A DNA stretch of 64,000 nucleotides from Alphaproteobacteria bacterium (GTDB lineage: Bacteria > Pseudomonadota > Alphaproteobacteria > Micropepsales > Micropepsaceae): the NCBI GenBank assembly GCA_947475445.1, contig CANJLC010000002.1, forward strand, positions 62,001 to 126,000. Reading direction: 5' to 3'. A model generated the notes under the pieces. It made no database searches. It was not told the DNA's origin and saw nothing but the letters and a program-made list of their open reading frames with translations. Positions 31,174 to 41,980 of this stretch are shown one piece after another; position 1 is the first letter of the stretch, and each line of letters starts with the position of its first letter. A program made the position numbers and the translations under genes.

Positions 31174-31620
31174 ATGGCGGGAAGCGTCAACAAGGTGATT
31201 TTGGTGGGCAATCTGGGCAAGGACCCGGAGGTGCGCCGCATGACCTCGGGCGACCCGGTGGTCAACCTCTCCGTCGCCACCTCGGAGACCTGGCGCGACA
31301 AGGCCAGCGGCGAGAAAAAGGAAAAGACCGAGTGGCACCGGGTGGTGATCTTCAACAAGAACCTCGCCGACGTGGCCGAGAAGTACCTGCGCAAGGGCGC
31401 CAAGGTTTACCTGGAAGGTTCCTTGCAGACCCGCAAATGGACCGACAAGGACGGCGCGGAAAAATACTCCACCGAAGTGGTGCTGCAGAATTTCAACGGC
31501 ACCCTGGTGATGCTGGATGGCCGCAGCGGCGGCGGCGAAGGTGGCGCGCGTGCCGGCGGCACCGGTGAATCCCCCGCCAGCTTCCAGCGCGACGAGATGG
31601 ATGACGAAATCCCATTCTAG
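31174..31620 (+). CDS. ssb: Single-stranded DNA-binding protein
   Basis: SSB coats single-stranded DNA in replication, repair and recombination and recruits partners through its tail. The 148-residue protein has the OB fold (about 5-110: [51 protein letters not shown]). A short Gly-rich linker and the acidic tip DDEIPF follow. HolC, which binds this tip, is encoded at the other end of the window. The next gene starts 20 bases before its stop in another frame. Confidence 0.97.
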   Translation: MAGSVNKVILVGNLGKDPEVRRMTSGDPVVNLSVATSETWRDKASGEKKEKTEWHRVVIFNKNLADVAEKYLRKGAKVYLEGSLQTRKWTDKDGAEKYSTEVVLQNFNGTLVMLDGRSGGGEGGARAGGTGESPASFQRDEMDDEIPF

Positions 31621-32233
31621 GCTTTTTGCGCTGGCCGTCATTTCGGTTGCGCTGGCCGGTTGCGCCACGCCTTCGGGCCAGCCCGTGGCCGCCATCGCGC
31701 AAAGCGCCATCGCATCAGCCTATCTGCCGCTTTCGGGCCGCGTGCACCTGGGCCTGGACAATGCCGCAGGCGCCGCCATGGCGATCGCGCCGGGCATCGC
31801 CGTCACCAACGCCCATAATGAAAACCTGCTGGACGGCGCCGCATTGATCGGCACGGCGCGCGACTATGACCTGCTATTCTTCCGTACACAGAATAACTCC
31901 GTGTATGTCCCGGTTGGGGGCACCGCCGCCCCCGTGATCGGCGGCGCGGTCACCGCCTATGGCCAGGACTCTGACAACCGGCTGCGCATCGCCCATGGCG
32001 TGGTGAAGGAGATCGTCACCTGCCCCGATTGCACCGCGCCCGCCTATTTCATTTTCGAGGGCAATGCCGGTCCCGGCTTTTCCGGCGGGCCGGTGGTGGA
32101 TGCCCAAAGCCGCCTTGCCGGCATCACCTTCGGCTACAAGGACGAGGGCGGCAAAAGGCTGATTTACGCCTATGACATGGCCCGGGTCCGGGCCGAGCTT
32201 TCGGCATTACAAAACGGCCAGAAAGCGCAATAG
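31601..32233 (+). CDS. Trypsin-like serine protease lipoprotein
   Basis: The 210-residue protein starts [21 protein letters not shown], a lipoprotein signal with lipobox LAGC (Cys21). The mature part has a chymotrypsin-like catalytic triad pattern: His in [10 protein letters not shown], Asp in [10 protein letters not shown] and Ser in [16 protein letters not shown] pair ([12 protein letters not shown]) could form a disulfide or bind metal. No PDZ domain follows, unlike HtrA/DegP. The start lies inside ssb, 20 bases before its stop, implying coupling. Substrate unknown; it is most likely lipid-anchored in the periplasm. Confidence 0.8.
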   Translation: MTKSHSRLFALAVISVALAGCATPSGQPVAAIAQSAIASAYLPLSGRVHLGLDNAAGAAMAIAPGIAVTNAHNENLLDGAALIGTARDYDLLFFRTQNNSVYVPVGGTAAPVIGGAVTAYGQDSDNRLRIAHGVVKEIVTCPDCTAPAYFIFEGNAGPGFSGGPVVDAQSRLAGITFGYKDEGGKRLIYAYDMARVRAELSALQNGQKAQ

Positions 32234-32243
32234 AATCAACGGC

Positions 32244-32283
32244 TTTTTAGGCGCCATTTCGCTTCCTCTGGCCGTCCTAAAAA
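32244..32283. repeat. Inverted repeat upstream of gyrA
   Basis: TTTTTAGG and CCTAAAAA are 24 bases apart in the 105-base gap before gyrA. It could be a weak bidirectional terminator for the protease gene or an operator. The evidence does not decide between these. Confidence 0.35.
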
Positions 32284-32338
32284 TGCTAGAAATCCCCCTC
32301 TTTTCCACGCCCGATTCCGGGCTTTCTGGATACGTGTT

Positions 32339-35068
<2,730 letters not shown>

Positions 35069-35070
35069 TG

Positions 35071-35586
35071 ATGACCAAGAACCGCATCGGCCTGTATCCC
35101 GGCACCTTTGATCCGGTGACGCTGGGCCATCTCGACATCATCAAGCGCGCCGTCAAGCTGGTGGACCACCTGGTGATCGGGGTCGCCACCAACGCCTCCA
35201 AGTCGCCTTTGTTCTCCCTGGAAGAGCGCCGCGCCATGCTGGAGGCGGAAGCCGCCCCGCTGGCAAAGGGCTTCGCCACCATCGAAGTGGTGGCGTTCGA
35301 CATCCTGCTGGTGAAGTTCGCCGAAAAGGTCGGGGCCGGGCGCATCATCCGCGGCCTGCGCGCCGTGTCCGACTTTGAATATGAATTCCAGATGGTGGCG
35401 ATGAACCAGCGCCTCAACCCGGAAATCGAGACCGTGTTCCTGATGGCCGATCCGCGCCACCAGGCCATCTCCTCGCGGCTGGTCAAGGAAATCGCCATGC
35501 TGGACGGCGATATTTCCGCCTTCACCACGCCCACCATCGCCGCCGCCCTCGTCAAACGCTGCCAAGAACTGAAAACAAGGAACTGA
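35071..35586 (+). CDS. coaD: Phosphopantetheine adenylyltransferase
   Basis: CoaD makes dephospho-CoA from 4'-phosphopantetheine and ATP, the fourth step of CoA synthesis from pantothenate. The 171-residue protein has the nucleotidyltransferase motif GTFDPVTLGHLDII near residue 9, and RGLRAVSDFEYEFQMVAMN and ISSRLVKEI further on. The ORF track starts at GTG 35068, which overlaps the gyrA stop; ATG 35071 directly follows and gives the usual MTKNRIGLYPGTFD start. It is probably coupled to gyrA. Confidence 0.97.
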   Translation: MTKNRIGLYPGTFDPVTLGHLDIIKRAVKLVDHLVIGVATNASKSPLFSLEERRAMLEAEAAPLAKGFATIEVVAFDILLVKFAEKVGAGRIIRGLRAVSDFEYEFQMVAMNQRLNPEIETVFLMADPRHQAISSRLVKEIAMLDGDISAFTTPTIAAALVKRCQELKTRN

Positions 35587-35593
35587 AACGCTA

Positions 35594-36082
35594 ATGGCAA
35601 CCGATCCCGAAAACACATTGATCCTCGACCTCAAGACCGGCCCGGTCACCATCCAGCTGCTGCCCGACGTGGCGCCGGGGCATGTCGCCCGCGTCAAGGA
35701 GCTGACCCGCAAGGGCTTCTATGACGGCGTGGTATTCCACCGCGTCATTCCCGGCTTCATGGCCCAGACCGGCGATCCCACCGGCACCGGCAGCGGCGGC
35801 AGCGACCTGCCCAACCTCAAGGCCGAATTCAACGACACGCCGCACCAGCGCGGCACCGTCTCGGCGGCGCGCACCGGCAATCCCAACAGCGCCAACAGCC
35901 AGTTCTTCATCTGCTTTGACGAATGCGGCTGGCTTGACCGGCAATATTCCGCCTGGGGCCAGGTGGTCGCCGGCATGGAGAATGTCGACGCCATCAAGAA
36001 GGGCGGCGAGCACAATAACGGCGCCATCTCCGGCGAGCCCGACAAGATCCTCAAAGCCCGCATCGCGTCCGACAAAGCCTGA
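35594..36082 (+). CDS. Cyclophilin-type peptidyl-prolyl isomerase
   Basis: This 162-residue cytoplasmic cyclophilin speeds cis-trans turning of Xaa-Pro bonds during folding. The active-site stretches are present: FHRVIPGFMAQTGDPTGTGSGG near residue 50, and NSANSQFFICF near 95. No signal peptide is seen. It follows coaD by seven bases, the usual alphaproteobacterial order, which then normally runs into queA-tgt. Here an 8.8 kb glycan block intervenes. Confidence 0.95.
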   Translation: MATDPENTLILDLKTGPVTIQLLPDVAPGHVARVKELTRKGFYDGVVFHRVIPGFMAQTGDPTGTGSGGSDLPNLKAEFNDTPHQRGTVSAARTGNPNSANSQFFICFDECGWLDRQYSAWGQVVAGMENVDAIKKGGEHNNGAISGEPDKILKARIASDKA

Positions 36083-36142
36083 GCGTCTGAAGGTCAAGGC
36101 GAGAACGTGAGCCCCTGGCAGGATGCTCGTTGGCTGGAGTGG

Positions 36143-37039
36143 TCAGTAGGCATCAAAATCAAGAAATTCAAAATGTCTTTGTCCAGAAAAAATGGGCTCA
36201 TTTTCCCGCAGGGATTTATAAATCAGGTTAAGCGGTGAAGGTTTCAGCCGAGCAGGCACGGCAATGCCTGTAATGCGAATGCTATTGTTCCAGCCGGCGT
36301 GAAGAAAAAGCGGTGTGCGATGTACCCACGCCGCCGCGCGCAAAATCGGTCCGATTTTTACTGTAGGGGCGCTGTGCCGCGGCAGGACTTTCAGCAATGC
36401 TGTAAAGGGCAGGCCCGCATGTTGTACGCAGCGCGTAATACCGATGCCATCGGGCGTTACATGAATATGGTAGCGAGCATGGGGTGAGGAAAGGCGCCAG
36501 CGAAGGCGATCAATATTCCAAACAACTTGCCATCCTGACTGAGAAATCGACGCGCAAATATCTGCAAATGTATGGCTTTCGAGAAAGAAAGCTGTTGCTT
36601 CGTAGCTTTTCGCCTGAAAGGCCCAAGGGAAGGTCAGCCCGACCTGAACAGGCATCGGGCCGATCAGCTTAAAACCCAAGCGCTTGAGGAATCCGGGCGT
36701 CGAATTGCCGTTTGCTACCCCCACTATTCCTGTGATGCCCTCAGCTTCGGCGTGGCGGTATGCTGCATCGGCAAGGGTCGTAAACAGCCCTTTGCCACGG
36801 AATTCCTCGCCGATGGCAGTATTGAGCGATAGAGCGAGTCGCGCGACGCAGGTGCCATTGCTCCACAGTTGTGGAATTACAGCATAGTGCCCTCTGCAGT
36901 GCCCCGCCGATATCTCATCAATCGCTATTTCTTGCCCATCAGGATTCTGGCGGTACTGCCAGTCCAGATAGGGGGGGCGAAAACGCTCCTCCCCAAAAAC
37001 TTCTGCCAAAAGCAAGCGGCGAGATTCATTGTCGCTCAT
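36143..37039 (-). CDS. GNAT-family N-acetyltransferase, glycan operon
   Basis: The 298-residue protein carries an N-terminal GNAT domain with the acetyl-CoA loop EEFRGKGLFTTLADAAYRHAEAEG and the following NGNSTPGFLKRLGFKLIG near residue 120. A longer C-terminal part (about 140-298), which I cannot assign, follows. GNAT members in glycan loci acetylate sugars or amino sugars; the acceptor is unknown. ATG 37039 overlaps the deacetylase stop as ATGA and is preferred to the upstream start in the ORF track. It is last in the six-gene minus-strand operon, and base composition is clearly less GC-rich than the flanking housekeeping genes. Confidence 0.75.
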   Translation of the reverse strand: MSDNESRRLLLAEVFGEERFRPPYLDWQYRQNPDGQEIAIDEISAGHCRGHYAVIPQLWSNGTCVARLALSLNTAIGEEFRGKGLFTTLADAAYRHAEAEGITGIVGVANGNSTPGFLKRLGFKLIGPMPVQVGLTFPWAFQAKSYEATAFFLESHTFADICASISQSGWQVVWNIDRLRWRLSSPHARYHIHVTPDGIGITRCVQHAGLPFTALLKVLPRHSAPTVKIGPILRAAAWVHRTPLFLHAGWNNSIRITGIAVPARLKPSPLNLIYKSLRENEPIFSGQRHFEFLDFDAY

Positions 37040-37863
37040 GAGAGCTCGAATGCTGGCAACGCGCCTTGAGATTCGACCCACTCAGCCAAAGGCTTTGTTT
37101 TGGAAACATCCCCCATCAGCGCCAGAAACTTTTTTAATGCCCCTCTCCGGCGCAGCCATATGAGAATATTGGTCGCCAACCCGGTATTAGGCATCCGCGT
37201 GAAAGGCTCGTCGGTATCAAAATCGTACGGATGACAATAGGTCCAGGGACAGGGATTGGTTTCAACCCGCAACAAGGCTTGCGATAGAGCGAGAGGAAGG
37301 TAGCGGAAGTAAATCCCTCCCAAATAAGGCAGATTGATAGGGCCGATTGATCCTACCGGGCAGGGCAGTTCAACCAAGCCGTTAGGCCAGAGGAACGGCG
37401 TGCGCGGGGCGCCCGGAAAACAATGAAGGGGGTTGAATGCTGGCATAACGCTGGAGGAATAAGCGAAGCCCAGTTCCCTTATTATCTCTATTGCCCAAGT
37501 CGTGGAGGGCACCAGAGAAAAGACAGGCGCGCGGTATCCAATAACGGGGCGCCCGCTCATGTCCTCCAAAATTGCCTTGGCTTTGGCAGTCTCAGCACGA
37601 AATGTTTCGGGCGTTTCGCGGTCCAAGGTGCGGTGTTGCCATGAGTGGCAACCTATTTCATGTCCCGCCGATATAGCGGCTTTCACCAGTTGTGGCGCTT
37701 GCAGCGCGGCTTTCCCCACAAAAAAAAGAGTTCCGCGTATCCGGAGTTCTGACAGTTTCTCAATGACACGCAAGGTGTTGGCGATGTACCGCCCGTCCGA
37801 AGCATAGTTGCCCAGATGGTCTTCGACATCCAAAGTAAATAAGACTGGCCGAGTATCAGCCAT
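37036..37863 (-). CDS. Polysaccharide deacetylase (NodB/CE4 family)
   Basis: CE4 enzymes remove N-acetyl groups from amino sugars in polysaccharides. The 275-residue protein shows motif 1 FTLDVEDH near residue 11, motif 2 GCHSWQHRTL (the His-x3-His metal pair) near 70, and motif 3 GYRAPVFSL near 109. No signal peptide is obvious, so it may act on lipid-linked precursors in the cytoplasm, as do the deacetylases of exosortase-linked polysaccharide loci, which it resembles. It overlaps the methyltransferase upstream by 8 bases and the GNAT gene downstream by 4. Confidence 0.88.
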   Translation of the reverse strand: MADTRPVLFTLDVEDHLGNYASDGRYIANTLRVIEKLSELRIRGTLFFVGKAALQAPQLVKAAISAGHEIGCHSWQHRTLDRETPETFRAETAKAKAILEDMSGRPVIGYRAPVFSLVPSTTWAIEIIRELGFAYSSSVMPAFNPLHCFPGAPRTPFLWPNGLVELPCPVGSIGPINLPYLGGIYFRYLPLALSQALLRVETNPCPWTYCHPYDFDTDEPFTRMPNTGLATNILIWLRRRGALKKFLALMGDVSKTKPLAEWVESQGALPAFELS

Positions 37864-38728
37864 GATCCACCTTCAAAAATACTGCCTGACCGTCAGGCGC
37901 TGAGGCGGAAAATGGAAAGAGCAAGAGGGCTGCAAAATATTGAATTCCGCAGGATGCCCAAGACAGTCCCGGGTCGCTAGAGATGCGGTCCCATAGCCCC
38001 CTGAGGGAAATACTCGGCAATGACAGAAGCGGGGCCGCCACAGAGAACCCCTTGGCCTGTGCGATCAAGGCAAGGCTCCGGCGCGAGAAGTAATGCAAGT
38101 GCGGGGTGTAAAACATCCGTTGCCACATTCGCTCGTAAGGCCCGCGAAAACCTAGCCGGTAGGCAACAACGGCAATCCGAAAAAACAAGCCGTGAGAATC
38201 GGGCAGGGATAAAACTAGATAACCACCTCTTTTAAGAAATGGCTTGCAGTCCGAAAGGACTTTCCCCGGGTCGCCGATATGCTCCAGCACGTCATTGAAA
38301 AAAATCGCCGAAAAATTCTCGTCTTTATCCAGGATTTCCGGAAAAAACCCCACGCGTACTTTTAGTCCTTTTCCGAGTGCCAGGCGGGCCATTCTCTCTT
38401 TCGGCTCGACGCCTGAAGCTGGCCAGCCATAAATTTGTGCGACTTCAAGAAATTGGCCGCTTGCACAACCGACGTCCAAAACCGCGCCTTCGGGAGGCGT
38501 AAGCCTTCGCAATTGGGCCAACAATGTACCGAAATTGCGGGCGCGAAGGCCCCCAAGATGCTCTAGCGGGTCCGTATCATCATCCAGCCCTTCAAAAAAG
38601 CTTTCGTCCGCCGCCCCGAGATCGGGCTGCGCATTACAGAACCAGTGATCGCAGGACGGACAATAGAGAGACCATGGTGCGACGCGCGACGAGCAGGTCC
38701 TGCTGCAGATAGGGCAAGTCCCGGTCAC
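37856..38728 (-). CDS. Zinc-ribbon class I SAM methyltransferase
   Basis: The 290-residue protein starts with a four-Cys zinc ribbon (CPIC near residue 5 and CPSC near 23). The Rossmann methyltransferase core follows, with SAM motif I VLDVGCASGQFLEV near 85, FNDVLEHIGDP and KRGGYLVLSLPD. The C-terminal region has YTPHLHYFSRRSLALI. This architecture is common in O-antigen and exopolysaccharide loci, where it methylates sugars. The start is GTG 38728, overlapping the upstream glycosyltransferase as GTGA. The acceptor cannot be read from the sequence. Confidence 0.85.
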   Translation of the reverse strand: MTGTCPICSRTCSSRVAPWSLYCPSCDHWFCNAQPDLGAADESFFEGLDDDTDPLEHLGGLRARNFGTLLAQLRRLTPPEGAVLDVGCASGQFLEVAQIYGWPASGVEPKERMARLALGKGLKVRVGFFPEILDKDENFSAIFFNDVLEHIGDPGKVLSDCKPFLKRGGYLVLSLPDSHGLFFRIAVVAYRLGFRGPYERMWQRMFYTPHLHYFSRRSLALIAQAKGFSVAAPLLSLPSISLRGLWDRISSDPGLSWASCGIQYFAALLLFPFSASAPDGQAVFLKVDHG

Positions 38729-39714
38729 TCGTATTCCCCGCCAAGCAATCTCTGCAAGGGCTGGCGTGGCGCATTACCGATGTCGAAGGCGAGAAAAGAC
38801 AGCAGCATCTGGGCGCCCAGCATAATTGGCAGGCTCGCAAGCATTACGGTGCCCGCTGTGGCGGCTTCGCCGCGCTGGGCCAGTTCGATCCAACGCTCTG
38901 TTCCAAAAATGAAACCGAATGCGAGCAGGGGAACCGATAGCACAAGGTAAATCGACGCCATGCTGAAATCGCGGATCATGTAAGTGTAGAAGATGCGCGT
39001 CAAAAAATTGCTCGCATGGTGCCACGCGAAGTAAAACGCGTTGCGCATGATCCGAAAATTGCTTTTTTCGCTGCCATAAACTGCCCGCATGGGAACGTCA
39101 ACAACCATGGCGCGCAGCAGGTTCAGGTGATACAGCATGTCGGATTCGAAAAAAAACCTTTTGTCGATCTCTGCGAGCAGCAGACGCTGGAAAGCGATGG
39201 CATGAATCGCAACAAAGCCGTTTGTCGGGTCAAATATCTGCCAATAACCGGACGATATTTTGGAAACAAATGAAAGGATGGCGTTTCCGATCTTGCGGAC
39301 AAAAGGCATGCCGGCAAGATCGCGCAGGTCAAAAAAGCGGTTGCCCTTTGCATAATCGTAGTCGCCGCGCAAAATCGGGGCAACCAATCGTGGCAGCAGC
39401 GCGGGATCTATTTGTCCGTCTCCGTCTATCTTCACCATGACCAGGGCGCCATCGTCGAAAGCCCGCTTCATTCCGTTCAGCGTGGCGCCGCCGACACCGA
39501 GATTTTTTTCGTTGCGCAGCACGATCAGCCGGGCATCGCGGGCATTGGCTTCAACGAAATCCGCAGTGCCCTCGGGACAAAAATCGTCCACCACGTAAAT
39601 TGCATTGCAAGCGGGTGGAATGCGGGCGATCACGCCCAGGATCTGGCTCCTGACGCGATAGCACGGGATTATGACAGCGATTTTGCCAGGCTTTTTAAGG
39701 GTTTCGCCGCTCAT
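38725..39714 (-). CDS. Family 2 glycosyltransferase, polyprenyl-phosphate sugar type
   Basis: The 329-residue protein has an N-terminal GT-A domain (AVIIPCYRVRSQI near residue 13; nucleotide-metal motif KIDGDGQIDP near 96; GLGV-like NLGVGGATLNGM). Two C-terminal hydrophobic helices lie about 250-275 and 290-312. This layout matches enzymes that load a sugar onto polyprenyl phosphate (DPM1/ArnC/GtrB-like). The product would be a donor for the GT39 enzyme two genes upstream. It overlaps the downstream methyltransferase by four bases. Confidence 0.87.
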   Translation of the reverse strand: MSGETLKKPGKIAVIIPCYRVRSQILGVIARIPPACNAIYVVDDFCPEGTADFVEANARDARLIVLRNEKNLGVGGATLNGMKRAFDDGALVMVKIDGDGQIDPALLPRLVAPILRGDYDYAKGNRFFDLRDLAGMPFVRKIGNAILSFVSKISSGYWQIFDPTNGFVAIHAIAFQRLLLAEIDKRFFFESDMLYHLNLLRAMVVDVPMRAVYGSEKSNFRIMRNAFYFAWHHASNFLTRIFYTYMIRDFSMASIYLVLSVPLLAFGFIFGTERWIELAQRGEAATAGTVMLASLPIMLGAQMLLSFLAFDIGNAPRQPLQRLLGGEYE

Positions 39715-39722
39715 GCGCTAAA

Positions 39723-40382
39723 CTATCCACGCCAGTTCCATGCAGTCAAGGTAAACAGTGAGAGCCCGGGCAAGGGCAATTTCCGGCGGAGCACGGGTAC
39801 AAAGCGGTTTTCGGCGAGAATGAATTCTACCTCGGCTGCTGTGCGGTAGTGATCGGAGGGCTTGGTAACGCCAAACAGCTTTCGCAGCCCGCGGTAAGCC
39901 AGTGACTCGGTCGGCAGCGAAGTGAACAAATATCCTCCCGGCTTCAACCAGCGCCGGATCGCCGCCAAAGGCTCTGTCAGTTCGCGATAATGTTCCAGGA
40001 CATCGGCTGCCACGATGGAGTCAAACGGCGCCTCGAAAACCGATTGCTCAAACAGGCCTTCCGTCAATTCGGCATTGTTCAGCGAAAGCCGTTCGACGAG
40101 TCTTTTTGCTCCGCCGGTATCCAGGTCAACACAGACAACCTTGTCAAAACGTGCGGCAAGGGTGGGCAGAAAAACACCTTCTCCGCCGCCCACATCCAGG
40201 CAACGTCCGCCATGCAATTTGAGGAGCGCCATCTGGCGATCTATCTCCCGCAGGCGCCACCAGAAGCCTTCGCGCAATATTGGATTGAAATGGCCATATA
40301 AAGTCGGGTGACGCACGTTTCCCGTCGCAACTTCCATCAACAGGCTGCGACTGACTTTTCGAAACATGGAAGCGCTATTCAT
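39723..40382 (-). CDS. Class I SAM methyltransferase
   Basis: The 219-residue protein carries SAM motif I CLDVGGGEGVFLPTL near residue 61. VCVDLDTGG, AADVLEHYRELTEP and LKPGGYLFTSLPTE follow, the standard order of the methyltransf_11/23 type. ATG 40382 (MNSASMF) is used because it overlaps the GT39 stop by eight bases; the ORF track start lies further inside GT39. Its place between two glycosyltransferases points to methylation of a sugar or lipid-linked glycan. Confidence 0.82.
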   Translation of the reverse strand: MNSASMFRKVSRSLLMEVATGNVRHPTLYGHFNPILREGFWWRLREIDRQMALLKLHGGRCLDVGGGEGVFLPTLAARFDKVVCVDLDTGGAKRLVERLSLNNAELTEGLFEQSVFEAPFDSIVAADVLEHYRELTEPLAAIRRWLKPGGYLFTSLPTESLAYRGLRKLFGVTKPSDHYRTAAEVEFILAENRFVPVLRRKLPLPGLSLFTLTAWNWRG

Positions 40383-41766
40383 GGGCCTGCCTTCGGACTC
40401 TGTCATACAGGAACACAACTCCGGCCATCAGGAACATAACGCAGAAAGGCTCGATAGGAACCCGAAAACGGTCTCCGCCGCGAATTAACAGGGCATTCAA
40501 TATGACGAATGATAGGGATCCGCCCCATATCGGCAGAAGCGTGCGAAAATCTCGCCGGTACCAGGCGAGCAACGGAAACAGCATAAAGCTGAAAAGGATT
40601 AGGCCGCGCGCACCGAAGGTCAACAACGCGGCCGCGGGCCGAACGCCGAAATTGATCCCATTGCGCTCGATGGCCTTCGCGATGAGATCGGGCTCATCAT
40701 ACATGGATGCAAGGAAGGTCCGTGCCATGTTGCGTGAAAACATTTTCGCCAAAACGCCGGGATTGTCAGCGACATATTTCACGACACGCCGCTGCAATTC
40801 TTTGTCGGTGATCGCGTCTGCCTTCAATGGAGGTGTCCCGTTATTGACAAGCTCGCGGGCATAGCGCGTCCGATCCGCGTTGCTCCAGACCAGTTGGGGC
40901 GCGAACTTGCTTCCTCCCAGCGAGTAATTGTCTGCAAGGGCGTAGCCCAGCACGCCGCCCGCGCCGGTGGGATAGACGATGCCGGTCAACTGATAGTTGC
41001 GCCAGGTCCATCCGCCGATAATCGTCAGGGCGATGATCGCGGCCAGCGCGATGGCCGTGAGTTTTTTCCAGTTCAGCCGCTGGATATCTCGGGCCAACGT
41101 TATCAGCGCGAATACCGCCAGAGGTACGACAAGATTGCCCCTGGTGAGGACGGCCAGGCCGGCAATTATGCCAACCGCAACAAATCGCCATGTGGATGGC
41201 GCAATATCCGGCCGGAAAGATTGCGATGCCCAATACCAGGCCAGGACGAAAGCACAGCAGGCAAGGCCCGCCAGCGTATCCATCTGCACGCCGCCATTGT
41301 AAATCAGGTAAGCGGGATCGAGGACCATTAACAGAAGAAATAGAAAACGGTTCCGGGGCGTGCCTAGCTTGAGTCGATTCAGCAGTTTCAGGCCAATCCA
41401 GCATGTGAGCCCAAAAATTACCGCGTTCAGCGCCAGCGCTGTGCGCCAGCTGTTCCATATGGACAGCGCAAGCGCGAGAAAGGGAAAATAGACGGGCGGA
41501 GAAACTGTATTGGGAACCCACGCATCCGCCTGGACCAGCTGAAACATAGAATGCGGCTCGCCGTAAAGAGCCCCGTGCGCCAGCAGGTAGCGCGCCATTT
41601 GCAGATACTTCTCGCCGTCAGGGCCGAACCCGGTAGGGGCAAGTTGGGCGGGATCAAGCGCCAAACAAAGGATCATCGCGGCCATTGTCGCGGCGGCGGC
41701 AGAAGCGGCATCTCGAAATTGCTGGAACCACATATTTTTCTTATTCTCTAGTAAAACAGGGCGCAT
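40375..41766 (-). CDS. GT39-like polytopic glycosyltransferase (ArnT/PMT type)
   Basis: The 463-residue protein has about ten hydrophobic helices. The first periplasmic loop carries the acidic motif GFGPDGEKYLQMARYLLAHG typical of ArnT/PMT-family GT-C enzymes, which take sugars from polyprenyl phosphate on the outer face of the inner membrane. LDPAYLIYNGGVQMDTLAGLACCAFVLAW and LTRGNLVVPLAVFAL also fit this class. It is the first gene of the six-gene operon; the GT2 enzyme two genes on could supply its donor. The acceptor (glycan, lipid or protein) is unknown. Confidence 0.8.
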   Translation of the reverse strand: MRPVLLENKKNMWFQQFRDAASAAAATMAAMILCLALDPAQLAPTGFGPDGEKYLQMARYLLAHGALYGEPHSMFQLVQADAWVPNTVSPPVYFPFLALALSIWNSWRTALALNAVIFGLTCWIGLKLLNRLKLGTPRNRFLFLLLMVLDPAYLIYNGGVQMDTLAGLACCAFVLAWYWASQSFRPDIAPSTWRFVAVGIIAGLAVLTRGNLVVPLAVFALITLARDIQRLNWKKLTAIALAAIIALTIIGGWTWRNYQLTGIVYPTGAGGVLGYALADNYSLGGSKFAPQLVWSNADRTRYARELVNNGTPPLKADAITDKELQRRVVKYVADNPGVLAKMFSRNMARTFLASMYDEPDLIAKAIERNGINFGVRPAAALLTFGARGLILFSFMLFPLLAWYRRDFRTLLPIWGGSLSFVILNALLIRGGDRFRVPIEPFCVMFLMAGVVFLYDRVRRQAHE

Positions 41767-41938
41767 GGAGATTCATTTGGCCGCCAGCCTCCGGGATTGT
41801 CCGGCTATCACGGTGCAGTTATGCAGGGCTATCCACTAGCCCCCAGCCATGGTGTGGATATAGTGGTCCTCAGTATAGCGCAATCAGGCATGTTGAAAAT
41901 GGGTATAGAGGTCCGGGTTCATACAGGAAGCAATCTGC

Positions 41939-41944
41939 TATAAT
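41939..41944 (+). promoter_or_regulatory. Putative extended -10 of the manC promoter
   Basis: TGC-TATAAT is a consensus extended -10 element, 36 bases before the manC ATG. A GGTTCA 17 bases upstream is a poor -35. The 214-base gap also holds two copies of TATAGWGGTCC (41859 and 41904), 45 bases apart, of unknown meaning. Confidence 0.55.
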
Positions 41945-41980
41945 GTTTTTGTTGCGTTATTAATCGCATGAGGGGTTTGA

